Source: Trogon surrucura (taxonomy: Eukaryota; Chordata; Aves; Trogoniformes; Trogonidae). Taken from it: a stretch of DNA of 64,000 nucleotides. Shown here piece after piece: positions 23,481 through 35,590 of this stretch. The stretch's first letter is position 1; each line of letters begins with the position of its first letter. The notes under the pieces were generated by a model, which worked only from the letters and a program-made list of their open reading frames with translations, did no database searches and was not told the DNA's origin. The position numbers and the translations under genes were made by a program. Location of the stretch: NCBI GenBank assembly GCA_020746105.1, contig CM036658.1:30653099-30717098 (forward strand). Direction: 5' to 3'.

Positions 23481-26400
23481 CTGACATGACATTTGCAGTG
23501 AAGACGTATGAAAGCATCTCCTTCAGGAAAGCACCATGCATTTTCTGGGAATGTTCAAATGCAATTAATATACACCTTGGTAAAGAGCTCTGATTTGTGA
23601 AGTGGTACATACTCTACTAGAATGTACTTGCTTTCTGGGCTATAAAAATAGACATACAGGAAGCCAAAATTTTGCAAAAAAACCACAATGGTTCACCGCA
23701 AACTTTCATTTTAAGTGATATCAGCTTGTTTCAACAGCTTCTTCAAATACCTGTATATAAACCAAGAGATGCTTCTGTGTATCCTCTCTTAAAACCTACT
23801 CATTAGCTGTCTTATTCCCACCTAACCACCATTCCAAAGATAATAAACCATATGCAACTGATATTTAGAAGGCAGAAATACCAGTTTATCAGAAATATCA
23901 CTACTAATCTTTTTCTTAGGTATTTAGAATGATGCTTTTTAATTTATTTTAAGTAATCCTAAGAATGAACTTTCAGAATTCTGTTATGTTGGTGTGACAT
24001 AACACTATATTTGAAAAAAAACCACATAATTTTGTAGTCTCTCTCAAAAAAAGGCTAAGAAAACAAAGATCATCATTTCAGCTTCTCATTTTGCAGATCT
24101 GCCATGGGTCACTTTAATTCCGTAGCCTGTTCATGCATTTTAAGGTGAATGCCCCAAAGTCTAGACTTGAATGAAACTTTTTTTTGACAAATTCACTGTT
24201 TTTCTCCATCCAGCCTTAATGATGCATTATGTTATACACAACCAGAAGGGACAATCAAACAGAAGCTCAACAACAAATCTTACCTCCATTTAGCCTTTAA
24301 GAAACTTAGTTTCTCCCAATTATTAGCACAGACCTCCCTATTAAAATCTACATATGTGAAAAATACAGTAAAAAAATACTTCAATTGCATAGCAGCATAC
24401 AGTGAGCTCCAGTAGGAGAAATTCAAAGCCACAAAGCCTTACACCTTCTCACTGATATCTAACATCTGTCTGGTCTCACCAAAAATTTTAAGAAAGTTCA
24501 TCAAAAAATGATTTTGTTTCAATGCCTTAATTTATTTAAATTGTATGGTATTGCATTTTTTCTGTTTTCTTACATATTGAACCATTAGGGCAACTGAGAA
24601 CTCAGTGTGTAAATTCCTTTATGTAGTTCCTTTGTAGTGATGAAATTGCTGTTTTTCACCAAACACACTTAATTTGTCCCATTGTCATATTTGACACAGT
24701 CATGTCACATGCACTGGGCAATTCTTCTCTTCCTGAAAGTTGCCCCACCTTAAATATGCTGTTTTTTTGAACTGCTGATACATGAACAATGGCTTAGATG
24801 GCATTATTGTCTGTCTAAACCAACACTAGTCCTTCATTTTTGGCTATTTTATTAAAATGAAAAAAGGAAGACAGGAAAAGAAGGTAATTATGAGAAATTA
24901 AATCATCTTTCTGGTAGATATGTGACAGCTTATTGTCTTCCAGGTTTTTCCAGGCACTGATGGGGATGGCCCACTGAGCTTTTGGATTCTCATGTGTTTT
25001 TCAGTTTAGTTTCTTGTATTGTTACTCATTTTTATATGCTCCATCCGAAGAAATGGAAAAAGGGACACTAGAGAAGTCACTTGGGACACACGGATACCTC
25101 TCAGAGCACCTGCAGAAGATCAGAACAGCGATGATCTCCCATGACCTCAACAGAAGAGTTCACCTTCCCGTGCAAGGTCACAGCAGCAAACAGGTTTGTA
25201 TTAGTCATTGGGATTATGTCTAAGTGAGAAGACTCTGAATGTCTCTCTCCCTTCCTTCTTCTTCCCTCCATATCATATGCTGAGCATGATGTCACATGGT
25301 ATGGAATATCTCTTTGGTCAGCTGAGTTCAGCTGTACTAGCTGTGTCCTCTCCCACCTTCTTACCCACTGGTTGACATGGGGTGAGGGAGCAGAAAAGGC
25401 CTTGTCTCTCCATAAGCACTGTTCAGCGATAACTAAAACATCCCTGTGTTATCAGCACTGTTTTTGCACAAATCAAAAACACAGTACCATACCAGCTTCT
25501 TTGAAGGAAATTAACTCTTTCCCAGCCAAATCAGCACAACTTTATGAGATCTAGGAACCTTTCTAAAAGATAAAGTACTTTCTTCTACTAATTTTGCCTA
25601 GTTGAGCAAAAAGCAAACTATTTCTGGATGCACTGACTACAGAAGACAAAGCCAATGTCTTTATATCATAATAGAAAGTGCATTCTACTCACTACAGAAT
25701 TAACAGTGATTCTGGTCTTCTGTCATGTGTAGAGGAGAAAATGCTTGAAGAAATGTTTCAAATATGCAGAGGGCCACTTGAGACTTATCTGAAGAGATGC
25801 AAACTCTCTTAGCTTGAATTGTGGCTTGGAAAACAATGTTGGAGCAGACCTTAGCCAATTTTGTGTGCACACAATTGGTTCAGTGCTTCAAATACAGTTC
25901 AGATCCACACAGCCCAGAGCATGCACCGCCTCTCTGATTGGAATCAGGATTTTGCATCAGGCTTTCTTATACACCTGACCAGTTGATTTTGATAAATAGA
26001 CCCAGAAGCTTTATTCTTGTTTTCAACTTCAAGGTAGTCCATCAAAATGACTAACTGCTTTGGTGAACAGCTCACAGCATTGCTGGCCCAACTGTTCCTG
26101 GTATTACTGGCCAGACAAATGCTGTCTTTGAGGCCTGTCCTTAATGTGCAAAGAAATGGATCCACATTTTGCTAGTAACCTTTCCCGCAATAGATTTATC
26201 AGAAGAGCTTAATAGGCTGTATTTGAATTCTGAGCTGCTTTTCTTGGCTCAAGTATCTTTTTTGTTAAGCAGATCGCTTCAAAGTCAGATGAGTATGAAT
26301 ACTTGTGTTGAAGCAGGGATCGCCAGCAATTTTCAGGCACCAAGCCAGTCTGCACGGGCAAATGTGTTGAGGTTTGCAAATGTTGATATTGAAAAAACCC

Positions 26401-29400
26401 CAAACCCCTACCAACCAGAAAAAAAAAAAAAAAGATTTTATGGTAAAAACATCATGCACCCCTTGTGTTAACCACTATGTGAGAAAGCAATACCTCCAGA
26501 AGCAAAAGAGGAAGGAAAGCCTACTGAATTCATAATTTGAATAATTCCCCTTCTAATAGTTGAAAATCAACTCTGACCCAGTCACAATGCACATTGTGCT
26601 TTGGTGGGTTTTGGATTTGTTAGATTTTTTTTGCGCAAAGAATTGTGCTTTGGACAGCACAATGATGAAGTGAAGTACTTCTGGAAACTCTTAGCTGATA
26701 AAAATAACAATGAAAAACAAAATTACTTTGCATTTCCCTTGCAAACCCAACAAGAGAAGCTGGAACTTTGGCCTGATGAAACTTTCTTCTACAGTAAATA
26801 TTAAAAAAAATCTTATTAATCCTTAATATCACTTCTCCTTTTTAAAGCTATCTAAGAGCCTCTTAACTCCTAATGCCTGACAGAGTCTCTAATAAAAAAC
26901 TTAAGTGAAGAAAACCAGAAGAGCTTGCCTTTATTTCCAAGACTTATATTTTATAGCCACAAATGTGTCCTGGGACAATAAACTGGGATAATAAACTGAA
27001 TCATCCATGTCAATTAGAAGTACATGCTTACTGCTTATAAAGAAATAATTACCTTTCAAAATACATTCCCTAGATTAAAAAAAAAAAAGGCATTAATGTG
27101 TAAGCACCATTAAAAGTAAGATGCTGAATTTATCTTTGTATGCTGTTTTACCTGTGTCATGGTGATTTTCCAATAAGAAAACAAGGGAGTAAAAAACAAG
27201 AAGAACTATATCAAGCTTTTAACATGTGGGGTATATAAAGCACTGCACCAGTCACAACTGTAAGCCAGAAATCAGCTGAAAGCTCATTGCTGATGTAACA
27301 AAATATTCACGTACCATGTCAAACCTGCATAGTATATAATGGACAAATGACAAGCTGACAGCTGACTTCTGAGAAGCCTTTTTCCACAACATCAGCCTCC
27401 ACTTTGAGTGAAGTCTTACCACTCCTCCCACCAACACAGAGTATGTGCTGAATGGTAAATTGCTAGCTGCATCCTCCTGCAATCTTCTATTAAAAGTCTC
27501 AGTATAGCTGTGAACTTACTTTTCTTCAAGAACCAAATTCTAGACTATTTTAGGGAATGTCAAACATATTCAAGCAGAGAGCAGGTGAAAAGACAGTCAG
27601 CTGCCTTTGTTGCTGAAATCATCAGATAACCAAGTCATCGAGAGAATATGGCTTTCATTAAGTGGATGGGGAGGTAAGAAAATGGAAGTTAAAAAGATCC
27701 AGAAAATTGCACACCCTCTTTGTGTCTTAGGAAAACTCAGCTTCTGGTGTGAGGCCTGAGAAGGAAGAGCAGGAGGCCAAAATTCAGGGAAGTTTTTGCT
27801 TACTGTTCTTGGCATTCATGGCTGTTGTGAAAGGGAGAAAGCCGGCACAAAACATGACCTGGTTGGTGGTCACTCTTGCAGAAGCAGCCAGTTCACAGCC
27901 TTGAGGAGCCCTGATGGGGAACTTCAGGTAATGGAGACCCTTTAGATGTGATGATCTAAAACAGGGAGTGACCTTGGTAGTGCATCCATAACTGTTGGAT
28001 AAACTGAAGAGGCCAAGGGTTTGCGGAGGTTGCAGAAGATGAGTTCAACCGACCCTTCAGACATCGGATACCGTAGATGAAAAAGGGATAGTCTGTCCTC
28101 TCTGTGGTGTGCTTATTGCTTTTCTAAAACATAGCAACCATCCTATCACTCACTCTCTCCTCGCTCACTGCACCTTCCTCTACCAAAATCTCAAAGAAGC
28201 TAGAATTGCAGCCATGAGCAACTGAAAACCATGCTGCTCCGTACAGAAACACAGAGCATGCTGCAGGCACAAGTGAAGCTGTGAATTCAAAATGCCTCCG
28301 GCAGAAGAAGCAACTCAATTTGGATTTCTCTTATCTCTAGCAACAGAGGGCAAAAGAAATACAGTATACAAACACCATCTCCTTCTCCAGCAATTTGTAA
28401 ATCTGGCACATCTGTCCCTTGCTTTATTTATGAGTGAATGAAAAGCAGTTGGATTTATGTCAGCTAGAATATCTAAATGCTGAAAGGAATGACAGATTTC
28501 ACTTTTTCATTTTGGCCAGAGAAATGCACAGTCCATGTTTTATTTTCAGTGTGCGTTAAAATACACTGGCTTTCCTTCTAGAGTTACAATTAAACAGGAT
28601 GGATACAAATGGACACTTTGAGCCTTGCTGGCTTTCATTACTTGAAATTATGCAGTCTAAGGGCCACCTCAGATGGTTTGATTGCCCTGTGCTCAATGGT
28701 GTGCTGACAGTGGAAAAGTAAATCTGCCACCTTTCCTTTTGTTTTTGATGACTTGATCTCTAAGACCAGTACTATGTTAGCTATATACTTCCCATGTTCC
28801 TAATGTTAACAGAAATATAGCAGTTGAGCTACAGATAGCAAGCAAAAAAGTGAACCCTCTATCTTGCCTGTGGGCTGAAGTCAAACTATATATTAGTTAA
28901 AAACAAGGACTTATCTTGTATGCAAGGATTTTCTACAGTACAGATTAGAGGTGAATAATTCTTTCCATGTATCATCCTCCCTTCCTTACGCCATGAATAG
29001 CTCCCATAAAAAGGAAAGTTCAAAAAGTGCTAACTGATTAAGACTTAGCTGAACACTCTAGTAACTGATAAGAATGCATAAGCAGTAACTATAATGTGGT
29101 TTCTGCTTTAGAGGTTTTAATTAAAATACAAGTCTTCTGCTGTTCAGATAGTAATTCTTTAATAAAGCTACATGTGGAAGCAATTAGTAATAATTTTATT
29201 CTATTGCAGCTGTCAAATAGAAGCAGCACAAAAACTAAGTTGTATGATGATGTCTCAGATTTTTTTTCTTTAAAAATAGGCTATCAGAAAAAAGTAACAT
29301 AAATGCTTTTGAAGGAGGATCAATATGCTCTTGATCTTGATCAAGACAGTAGCACAAGATTCTCCCTCAGAAAGTGACAAGATTAAACAGATGAAACCCC

Positions 29401-32400
29401 TTTGTTTAATAAAATTTTGAAATAATGGCCTGTTAACTGAGATGGAATTAGAAGAAAAATTCATGAAGGTTATTTATGTTATCTGTATTAAGTAAAATGT
29501 AATTTCCAGTGTTGGATTCTATCAGAAATAATTGTTACTAACCATGATTAATAATATTTAATTCTCTCATTTTTCAAAAGTCAAGAAAACTAAAAGTCCA
29601 CTCAGGTAACAAACTTTTAGTAAACTTAAAATCTAGTTTATGCTCAGAAATCACACTTATTCATACATATATCTGCTACCTTTCAGTATATACAAAAATG
29701 CTTGGGTACTTACAAAGACTATTTCCAAACAAAAATCAACTGAAATAATCACCACTTGATTTAATGCTCTTACAATAGGCTCTTCCTTTAATTTCCTCTG
29801 TGATATCTTATCAGTGCTAAATTGATGGGTTTTGACAGGAGATACAGAAATAAAATACATAATAACCATATAACGTAATCTTTCTTACCGCTGAATCAGT
29901 TATATGGTGTCTTCCAGGTTCACTTGTATCTTTCAAATGAGGACACAACACATGAATGGCCACTGCACCAATCTTTTGTTTGTTCCACTCTGTTACTTAG
30001 GATGATGTCTCACACTAGGTGGACACGTAGGTACCTACATAAGCCCTGCAATTTGGCTACCAGCATAGCCTGGACCATAAGTGGGTTATCTACAACTGCA
30101 AGAAACCAAACTACACGTAAGCTGTGGACATGATCCCACGGCAGAGACAGTGCTGACTTGTCTCTTAGGTGACACCCAATAGTGTGTCTACACCCACCAC
30201 TGCTGGGTACACACACAACTGCTCGTTGGGGCGAGATGTTTCTGCCCCAGTAGCATCCTGTTTCCCATCTGATTGCCATGTGGCAGACAGACTCACAACC
30301 ATGGTGGAGGATTTTGACTACACTACATGGTTTTACTCAAGAAAATAATCACTGGAAAAATCCCCAGCACACAATAGTATAGCTGAATAGTAGCTTCTCA
30401 CTTTGTATCTTCTAGTATTTACTGAAATACTTCCATCAAGGCATTGTTTAACTGAGGTGAAAAAATATTATTGCCACATGATGCTTCCTATTTTGCTTGG
30501 TGAAAAATAGAAATTTTCTCTCCATAGAACTACACTGATATTCCTAAAACGCTGCCAACCTGCTGACCTGTTCCGCTACTGGTCTATGACTGTGAGTGAC
30601 CAGGAGGCACTCCAATATTTCTACTCTCCTAAAGAAAGAGTAATTCAGGCACTGTTAAATTTTTGTATACAGATGGGCCTATAAGACTTTTTCACCTCTA
30701 TATTTCTCGATCTTTCACCTGTCCTATCTCTGGACTGTAATACTTCCATAAGTATTCATGATCCTAACATTAGAATTACTTACTCTAAGTATTTATATCT
30801 TTGTTCACACATAATAGTGAACTTGTCGCACATCAGGGAGGTGATAACCTCACAAGGTACTGTTCCAGTTAGGCAAACTGTACATTTAAGCAATGATAAA
30901 AACACACTAAATGTCTTTCAATGAATAAAAATTTTCCTTTTCATTTTGCCAGTTATCCAGATTCTTTACATTCATAATAGTCATTGAACTGTACCCTCTC
31001 AAATTTCTTAATGATACTAATTGTTTTTTCAACATGCCTGCTCAGTCCTCTGCTCTTACACTGTTCAATGACAGTTGACTCTTCCAGTGAAGCTCCAGAG
31101 TGAAGAAGAGCCTGCTCCCTACCTATTACAAACACGTATTTCCTTCCTACAGTTCTACCCACTAATAACTTACAAGGTTAAAATGTTAATCAGCTACACA
31201 GTCAATGATTCACCTTTCCTGTCATATCCTTCCTCTTCCTTATGGACTCTCAAGGATCTCTGGAAATGCCATTTAGACTCTCCATGCAGGTTCTTCATGC
31301 AGGTCCTGAAGAATTCTGCAGTCAATGCTGACCCTGTGTGGGGTGAGCAGCTGGCTTGCACTTAAAATCTTGTTTTCTTTATGCATGTAAGATCTATTAC
31401 AGTTGCTGAACACGCTACAGTTTTCTATAGCACAATCATTAAAATATAATGAACATACAGGGATTCCCATGGCTCAGTTCTATCTCAAAGAAATGATAGA
31501 CTTGCGGAAGAAAATTAGTGGAATATTGTGTTTTCATCTTTTCTCAAATACATGCCCTGTTACAATTTAAAATATGAAAAGAGATACTGTCATGTCCAAG
31601 TAAATTTCCTGTAGATTATGGAATTCATATGTATTTCACATTCTAATAATATCTGAAAATATTATTTCCAAGTTTGTTTTCTTTTCTTTTTAATTCCAGG
31701 ATGTGCACAGAAATCTGTTTCTTTTCTAAAGTTCATTAGTTGTAATAATGTAATTCTCCCTTGGTGTTAGATGGCACAGCATTAATTATTACAGAAAATA
31801 CATAAAACAGTGATACTCAAATCCTAATGCATGGGAGAGTTATCCATTAAGTTTAAATAGGTTATAGCAGGGAATTCTAGGTTGAACACAGAAAATAAGA
31901 TGATATTTTAAGGACTATACATCATTAACCACTTTACAGTGTATTTCAAACTTGTAAATCCATTGCATTTTGTACAACTGCACAAGCTGAGGGCCAGAAC
32001 TTGCTAAATAATGTATTTAATAGTTTATTTACAGAATATTTAAATGCAGAGAATTACAAAGGATTGAAATAGATGCTCTGATATTTCTCAGGAATTAGTT
32101 AAGAAATGCTTGTTACTTAAAATTTCTGTGTTTTAAACCTGATTTCTATAGCTTCAGCTAAGGTACTTAGATTATAACTCATTATTTTAACTAAGTTGGA
32201 TAGTACTTTCAAGAAGTGTATTTTATTTATTCACTACTTCATTTCAATAAAACCCGTTCAATGCATAATTAAAAATCATATTGATGTATTCTAAAAATAA
32301 TACAGAGACAGTACAAGACTTTTCAGAACAAATTGAAAAATTATTATATTTGCATAAGACACTAGCCACCTTCAAACTTTCCAGTAATTGTAATTCTCTT

Positions 32401-33229
32401 TAGACATGATGTTTTCTACTTTACTACCAAGATTTCTGTAAAAGATAAACTTCAACCAACTGAAGTGCCAAAGATAAGAATTTGAAGATCATATTGTAGT
32501 ATCAGAAAGAATATGTAGGCGTACTAACATGCCTGTCATCCTCTGTAAATGTCACCATTTGTGACCATCAGCATGGCAACAGCAAAAAAATACGTTTTCC
32601 TGTATTTGACCTTCAGTCAGTCACATTTTCATAATAGACATTTTCTTAACAGACAATTTTATATATTTTTTTTTTAATCATACAATTCTGATCATGGCCA
32701 TGGGGCTGAAATGAGTTTGTACTTACCAAAAATGCCTATACTTCACATAACTGGTGTCACATTACACATTACATATTTTACACCAAACCTCTGTTTTAAA
32801 CATGTTCTGGGCTATGAACCACGTTTCTTTGTCTGCATTTGAGACACATGAAAGACAGATATGTCACACATAACTACCTCTCAGTTGAAAACAAGTATTT
32901 TAAACCCTTTTCTAAGTAATTAAAATTCTGGAAGTTTTTCCTCTCACAGCCTTATCCATAAGGAGTTAGAAACGTGGACTATCTGAAGTTAATCTCTGCT
33001 ACAGAAATTATTCACTCCTGTCACCAGACCTGCTCTTAAATTCACCCTCGTTAACACCCCAAAACAATGTATATACTGGTTTCTGCCTGACCTGGCTAGT
33101 TCCCAAGGGAAGGAAAATGTGTCCCTACCAGCAGACCTGCAGTGAGAAAACAGCTAAATCATTTACGAGTGAACAGCCATTCACTGTTTTTCCACCAATC
33201 CCCCAAATCACAAAAAGGCAAAAAAGCCA
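23481..33229. other. Long AT-rich stretch with no recognised gene
   Basis: About 9.7 kb without an identifiable CR1, LTR, RNA or gene. Sequence of somewhat higher complexity occurs at 25005-25193 (listed), 27240-28060 and 29940-30290. In the last, minus-strand 30279-30010 is open for 89 codons with no family I recognise. Poly-A runs occur at 26419-26433 and 27077-27088. Confidence 0.55.
25005..25193 (+). other. Exon-like open stretch (speculative)
   Basis: An AG acceptor-like site at 25003-25004 (TTCTCATGTGTTTTTCAG) is followed by 63 open codons and a GT donor-like site at 25194 (AAACAG|GTTTGT). The length is an exact multiple of three. The translation includes 'SLGTHGYLSEHLQKIRTAM' and is not low complexity. 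I do not recognise it. No neighbouring exon was found, and one open 63-codon stretch in 64 kb is expected by chance. Confidence 0.12.
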
Positions 33230-34890
33230 TCCTACAACTTATTCTGAAGGAAACTCCAAGATCAGAGGACAGAAAGAAGGCAGAGTTGCTGAATGCCTTC
33301 TTTGCCTCTGTCTACACTGTTGGAGACTGTCCTCAGGAGCCTCAGTCCCCTGAGGCCCCAGAGGAAGGCAAGATAAAGGAGGAGTTTGCCCTGGTTGAGG
33401 AGGACTGGATTAGGGATCAATTTGAACACTTGAACATCCATAAATCCATGGGTCCTGATGGGATGCACCCGTGGGTGCTGAGGGAGCTGGCAGGAGTCAT
33501 TGCTAGGCCACTCTCCATCATCTTTGGTAAGTCATGGACAACAGGTGAGGTGCCTGAAGACTGGAGGAAAGCGAATGTCACTCCAGTCTATAAGAAGGGC
33601 AGGAAGGATGACCCGAGTAACTACAGACCGGTCAGCCTCACCTCCATCCCTGGAAAGGTGATGGAACATCTTATCCTTGACACTGTCTCTAGGCATATCA
33701 AGGATAAGAAGGTCATTAGGAGCAGTCAGCATGGCTTTGCCAAGGGGAAGTCATGTTTGACCAACCTGATAGCCTTTTATGAAGACATCACCAGGTGGAT
33801 GGATGGTGGCCGTGCAGTGGATGTGGTCTATCTGGATATCAGCAAGGCCTTTGACACCGTCTCCCACAGCATCCTCATAGGTAAACTGAGGAAGTGTGGT
33901 CTGGATGACCAAGTAGTGAGGTGGGTCGGGAACTGGTTGAAGGGAGGAAGCCAGAGAGCTGTGGTCAATGGGGCAGGCTGGATGCCTGTGTCCAGTGGGG
34001 TCCCTCAGGGGTCAGTGCTCGGGCCGGTGCTGTTTAATATATTTATCAATGACCTGGACGAGGGATTAGAGAATGTTGTCAGCAAGTTTGCTGATAATGC
34101 AAAATTGGCAGGAGTGGTTGACACACCAGAAGGCTGTGCTGCCAGTCAGAGAGACCTGGACAGGCTGGAGGGCTGGGCGGGGAGAAATCTTATGAAGTTC
34201 AACAAGGGCAAGTGTAGAGTTTTGCACTTGGGAAAGAATAACCCCATGTGCCAATATAGGTTGGGGACTGCCCTGCTGGAGAGCAGCGCAGGGGAAAGGG
34301 ACCTGGGGGTTCTAGTGGACAGCAGGATGACCATGAGCCAGCAAGGTGCCCCCGTGGCCAAGAAGGCCAATGGCATACTGGGGTGTATTAGAAGGGGAGT
34401 ATCAAGTAGGTCGAGAGAGGTCCTCCTGCCCCTCTACTCTGCCCTGGTGAGGCCACATCTGGAATATTGTGTCCAGTTCTGGGCCTCTCAGTTCAAGAAG
34501 GACAGGGAGCTGCTTGAGAGAGTCCAGCGCAGAGCCACAAAGATGATGAAGGGAGTGGAGCATCTCCCTTATGAGGAAAGGCTGAAGGAGCTGGGTCTCT
34601 TTAGCTTGGAGAAGAGGAGGCTGAGGGGTGACCTCATTCATGTTTATAAATATGTCAAGGGGGAATGTCAGGAGGACGGAGCCAGGCTCTTTTCAGCGGC
34701 GTCCACTGACAGGACAATGGGCAATGGGTGGAAGCTGGAACATAGGAGGTTCCATAAAAATATTAGGAAAAACCTTTTCACTGTGAGGGTGACAGAGCAC
34801 TGGCACAGGCTGCCCAGGGAGGTTGTGGAATCTCCCTCTTTGGAGACATTTAAAACCCGCCTGGACATGTTCCTGTGCTCTCTACTGTAG
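33142..34890 (+). pseudogene. CR1 ORF2 reverse transcriptase remnant, 582 codons open
   Basis: Partial CR1 ORF2 reading frame lying within the element above. In an intact CR1, ORF2 encodes an APE-type endonuclease followed by an RT that copies CR1 RNA at the target site. Only the RT and C-terminal parts remain, and about the first 30 codons (from 33142) probably lie in flanking DNA. All palm motifs are in order, but the FADD box is FADN (34087-34098). The annotated ATG is simply the first in-frame one; there is no evidence that this is expressed. Confidence 0.9.
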
Positions 34891-34975
34891 GTGGTCCTGC
34901 TCTGGAAGGGGGGTTGGACTAGATGATCTTTGAGGTCTCTTCCAACCTCTAACATTTTGTGTGATTCTGTGTGAT
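33230..34975 (+). mobile_element. CR1 LINE, 5'-truncated, RT frame open
   Basis: Best-preserved CR1 in the window. The frame 33142-34890 is open for 582 codons; recognisable CR1 protein starts around residue 35 with '[15 protein letters not shown]'. Then come '[11 protein letters not shown]', '[16 protein letters not shown]', motif A '[15 protein letters not shown]' (Asp at residue 232), motif B '[16 protein letters not shown]' (residues 284-299) and motif C at residues 316-319. The C-terminal '[14 protein letters not shown]' and '[14 protein letters not shown]' regions follow. The 3' UTR (GGTTGGACTAGATGATCTT) and GTGTGATTCTGTGTGAT tail end it at 34975. Endonuclease and ORF1 are missing, as is usual for truncated CR1. 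Motif C reads FADN instead of FADD (GAT AAT), so the second catalytic Asp is lost. Dead but relatively young. Confidence 0.96.
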
Positions 34976-35398
34976 CAGCTTCTTGTCCAGGATCCAAGGA
35001 TACAGCCTGAGAGCTTTCTGGGTCCCATAGAGGTGAACGTAGCAGACATAAAAAAGGCGCACAGTATTATCACAGCAATTTCTAATACAAAGTATTTCAA
35101 CGTAAAATTCTCCAATGAACTTGACAACACAGCTTGTGAAGAGAAATCCTGGTCACCTTTTAGACTTTAAGAGCCTTCACCTGCAGGCATGAGCTGTAGA
35201 ACTGGCCACAGCAGCACCTAATTATCCCATCTGCCTGTGGTGCTCTCATACAAGGAGCACTAAGCAGACACTTTTGCTGGAAGACCCTCTGGGAGCAGAA
35301 AGGATTTGTGAAGAGAATGAAGCCATCATCTGGCTACGACGTCAGTTAAAGGCAGTGATGTTCACCTGAGCACTGTCTTTCCCAAAACTCACCCTTTA
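34976..35398. other. Short unassigned stretch between CR1 copies
   Basis: About 420 bases, slightly less AT-rich than the surroundings. No homology recognised. A small open frame (34961-35170) is not supported. Confidence 0.5.
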
Positions 35399-35590
35399 GT
35401 GAGGGTCGTGAAATACTAGCACAGGTTGCCCAAGGAGGTGATGGAGGCTCTGTTCCTGGATGCATTCAAGGTCAGGTTTGACAGAGCTCTGAGCAACATG
35501 ATCTAGTTAAAGATGTCCCTGTTCACTGCAGAGGGGTGGACTAGATGACCTTTAAAGGTCCCTTCCAGCCCAACACATTCTATGATTCTG
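35399..35590 (+). mobile_element. CR1 LINE 3' end fragment
   Basis: Starts GTGAGGGTCGTGAAATACTAG (ORF2 C terminus), then TGCATTCAAGGTCAGGTTTG and the 3' UTR GGTGGACTAGATGACCTTT with a CACATTCTATGATTCTG tail. It resembles the copy at 1-416 more than the 33-35 kb copy, so it is an independent insertion. Confidence 0.93.

Noticed and set aside
33262-34997. Minus-strand ORFs opposite the 33 kb CR1
   Set aside because: Shadows of the CR1 ORF2 frame on the other strand.
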